A stretch of DNA of 6,914 nucleotides from an uncultured bacterium (lineage in GTDB: Bacteria; Bacteroidota; Bacteroidia; Chitinophagales; CAIOSU01). The first letter of the stretch is position 1, and every line of letters begins with the position of its first letter. The notes under the pieces are model-generated. The model did not search any database and had not been told where the DNA came from. It saw nothing but the letters and a program-made list of their open reading frames with translations. This document shows, piece by piece, positions 6,707 to 6,914 of this stretch. The position numbers and the translations under genes were made by a program. The stretch covers positions 1 through 6,914 of the forward strand of contig CAIOSU010000404.1 in NCBI GenBank assembly GCA_903861055.1, in the 5' to 3' direction.

Positions 6707-6914
6707 ATGTGCGGTTTATCAGGTATCATCAGAAAAAATGGGTTGCGCGACATCGATATTACGAGTGTGCAGCAAACCCTTAAAGCGCTAAACCTTCGTG
6801 GGCCTGACTGCCAAGACTACTTTGCCGACGAGAACGTAGCCCTTGGCCATGCTCGTTTATCTATTCTCGACACCACATCGGCAGGGCAACAACCCATGAC
6901 CGACGATTCAGGAC
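6707..6914 (+). CDS. Second asparagine synthase family amidotransferase (5' part, runs off window)
   Basis: Sixty-nine codons plus one base are present and remain open to the right edge. The peptide begins MCGLSGII, with the class II glutamine-amidotransferase nucleophile Cys2. RGPD follows at 31-34, LGHARLSILD at 46-55 and QQPM at 61-64, all in the order and spacing expected of the AsnB N-terminal domain. It differs from the complete copy at 267 in two places. The residue before RGPD is Leu30 rather than the usual His, and the usual Gly three residues after the Asp is replaced by an acidic residue (CQD at 35-37). It is clearly a paralogue, not a duplicate, as identity outside the motifs is low. 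The synthase domain lies outside the window, so the substrate and even completeness of the gene are unknown. It probably starts a further rightward transcription unit of the same cluster. Confidence 0.88.
   Translation, partial: MCGLSGIIRKNGLRDIDITSVQQTLKALNLRGPDCQDYFADENVALGHARLSILDTTSAGQQPMTDDSG

Noticed and set aside
6580..6783. 67-codon plus-strand frame spanning the divergent junction
   Set aside because: It overlaps the start of the membrane-protein gene and the second AsnB gene in other frames, both much better supported.

Overview
The window looks like part of a surface-polysaccharide (O-antigen, capsule or exopolysaccharide) gene cluster from a member of the Bacteroidota. The host assignment is inferred from two signs. 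Two genes are preceded by the phylum's typical -7 promoter element TAnnTTTG, and most genes lack a Shine-Dalgarno sequence. No rRNA or other taxonomic marker is present, so genus and species cannot be stated. Base composition is moderate and looks even throughout.

Layout, left to right. At 1-105 is the 5' end of an unidentified gene on the minus strand. Positions 106-266 form a 161-base divergent intergenic region. It holds a plausible promoter for the minus gene, a degenerate 7-base tandem repeat, and a -7 box placed so close to the next start codon that the mRNA should be leaderless. A tight four-gene plus-strand operon follows (267-5358): a class II glutamine-amidotransferase/asparagine synthase (AsnB family), an NAD-dependent nucleotide-sugar epimerase most like UDP-glucuronate 4-epimerases, and two GT-B fold glycosyltransferases. 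Junctions are a 4-base gap, an 11-base overlap and a 4-base ATGA overlap. A polytopic membrane protein gene (5304-6656, minus strand) converges on the operon and overlaps its last gene by 55 bp. Divergent from it, at 6707, a second AsnB-family gene starts and runs off the window.

Working model (inference): the epimerase makes a UDP-uronic acid such as UDP-galacturonate. The two glycosyltransferases build an oligosaccharide repeat on the cytoplasmic face of the inner membrane. One or both AsnB-family proteins use glutamine ammonia to amidate a sugar carboxylate rather than, or as well as, making asparagine. The membrane protein is a candidate polymerase or lipid-linked-sugar transferase. No initiating sugar-phosphate transferase, flippase or export gene lies in the window, so the cluster probably continues beyond it.

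The parts belong to known families. The least described elements are the membrane protein, the use of two AsnB genes with matching leaderless starts, and the large convergent overlap. I see no CRISPR array, tRNA, rRNA, insertion sequence or phage gene.
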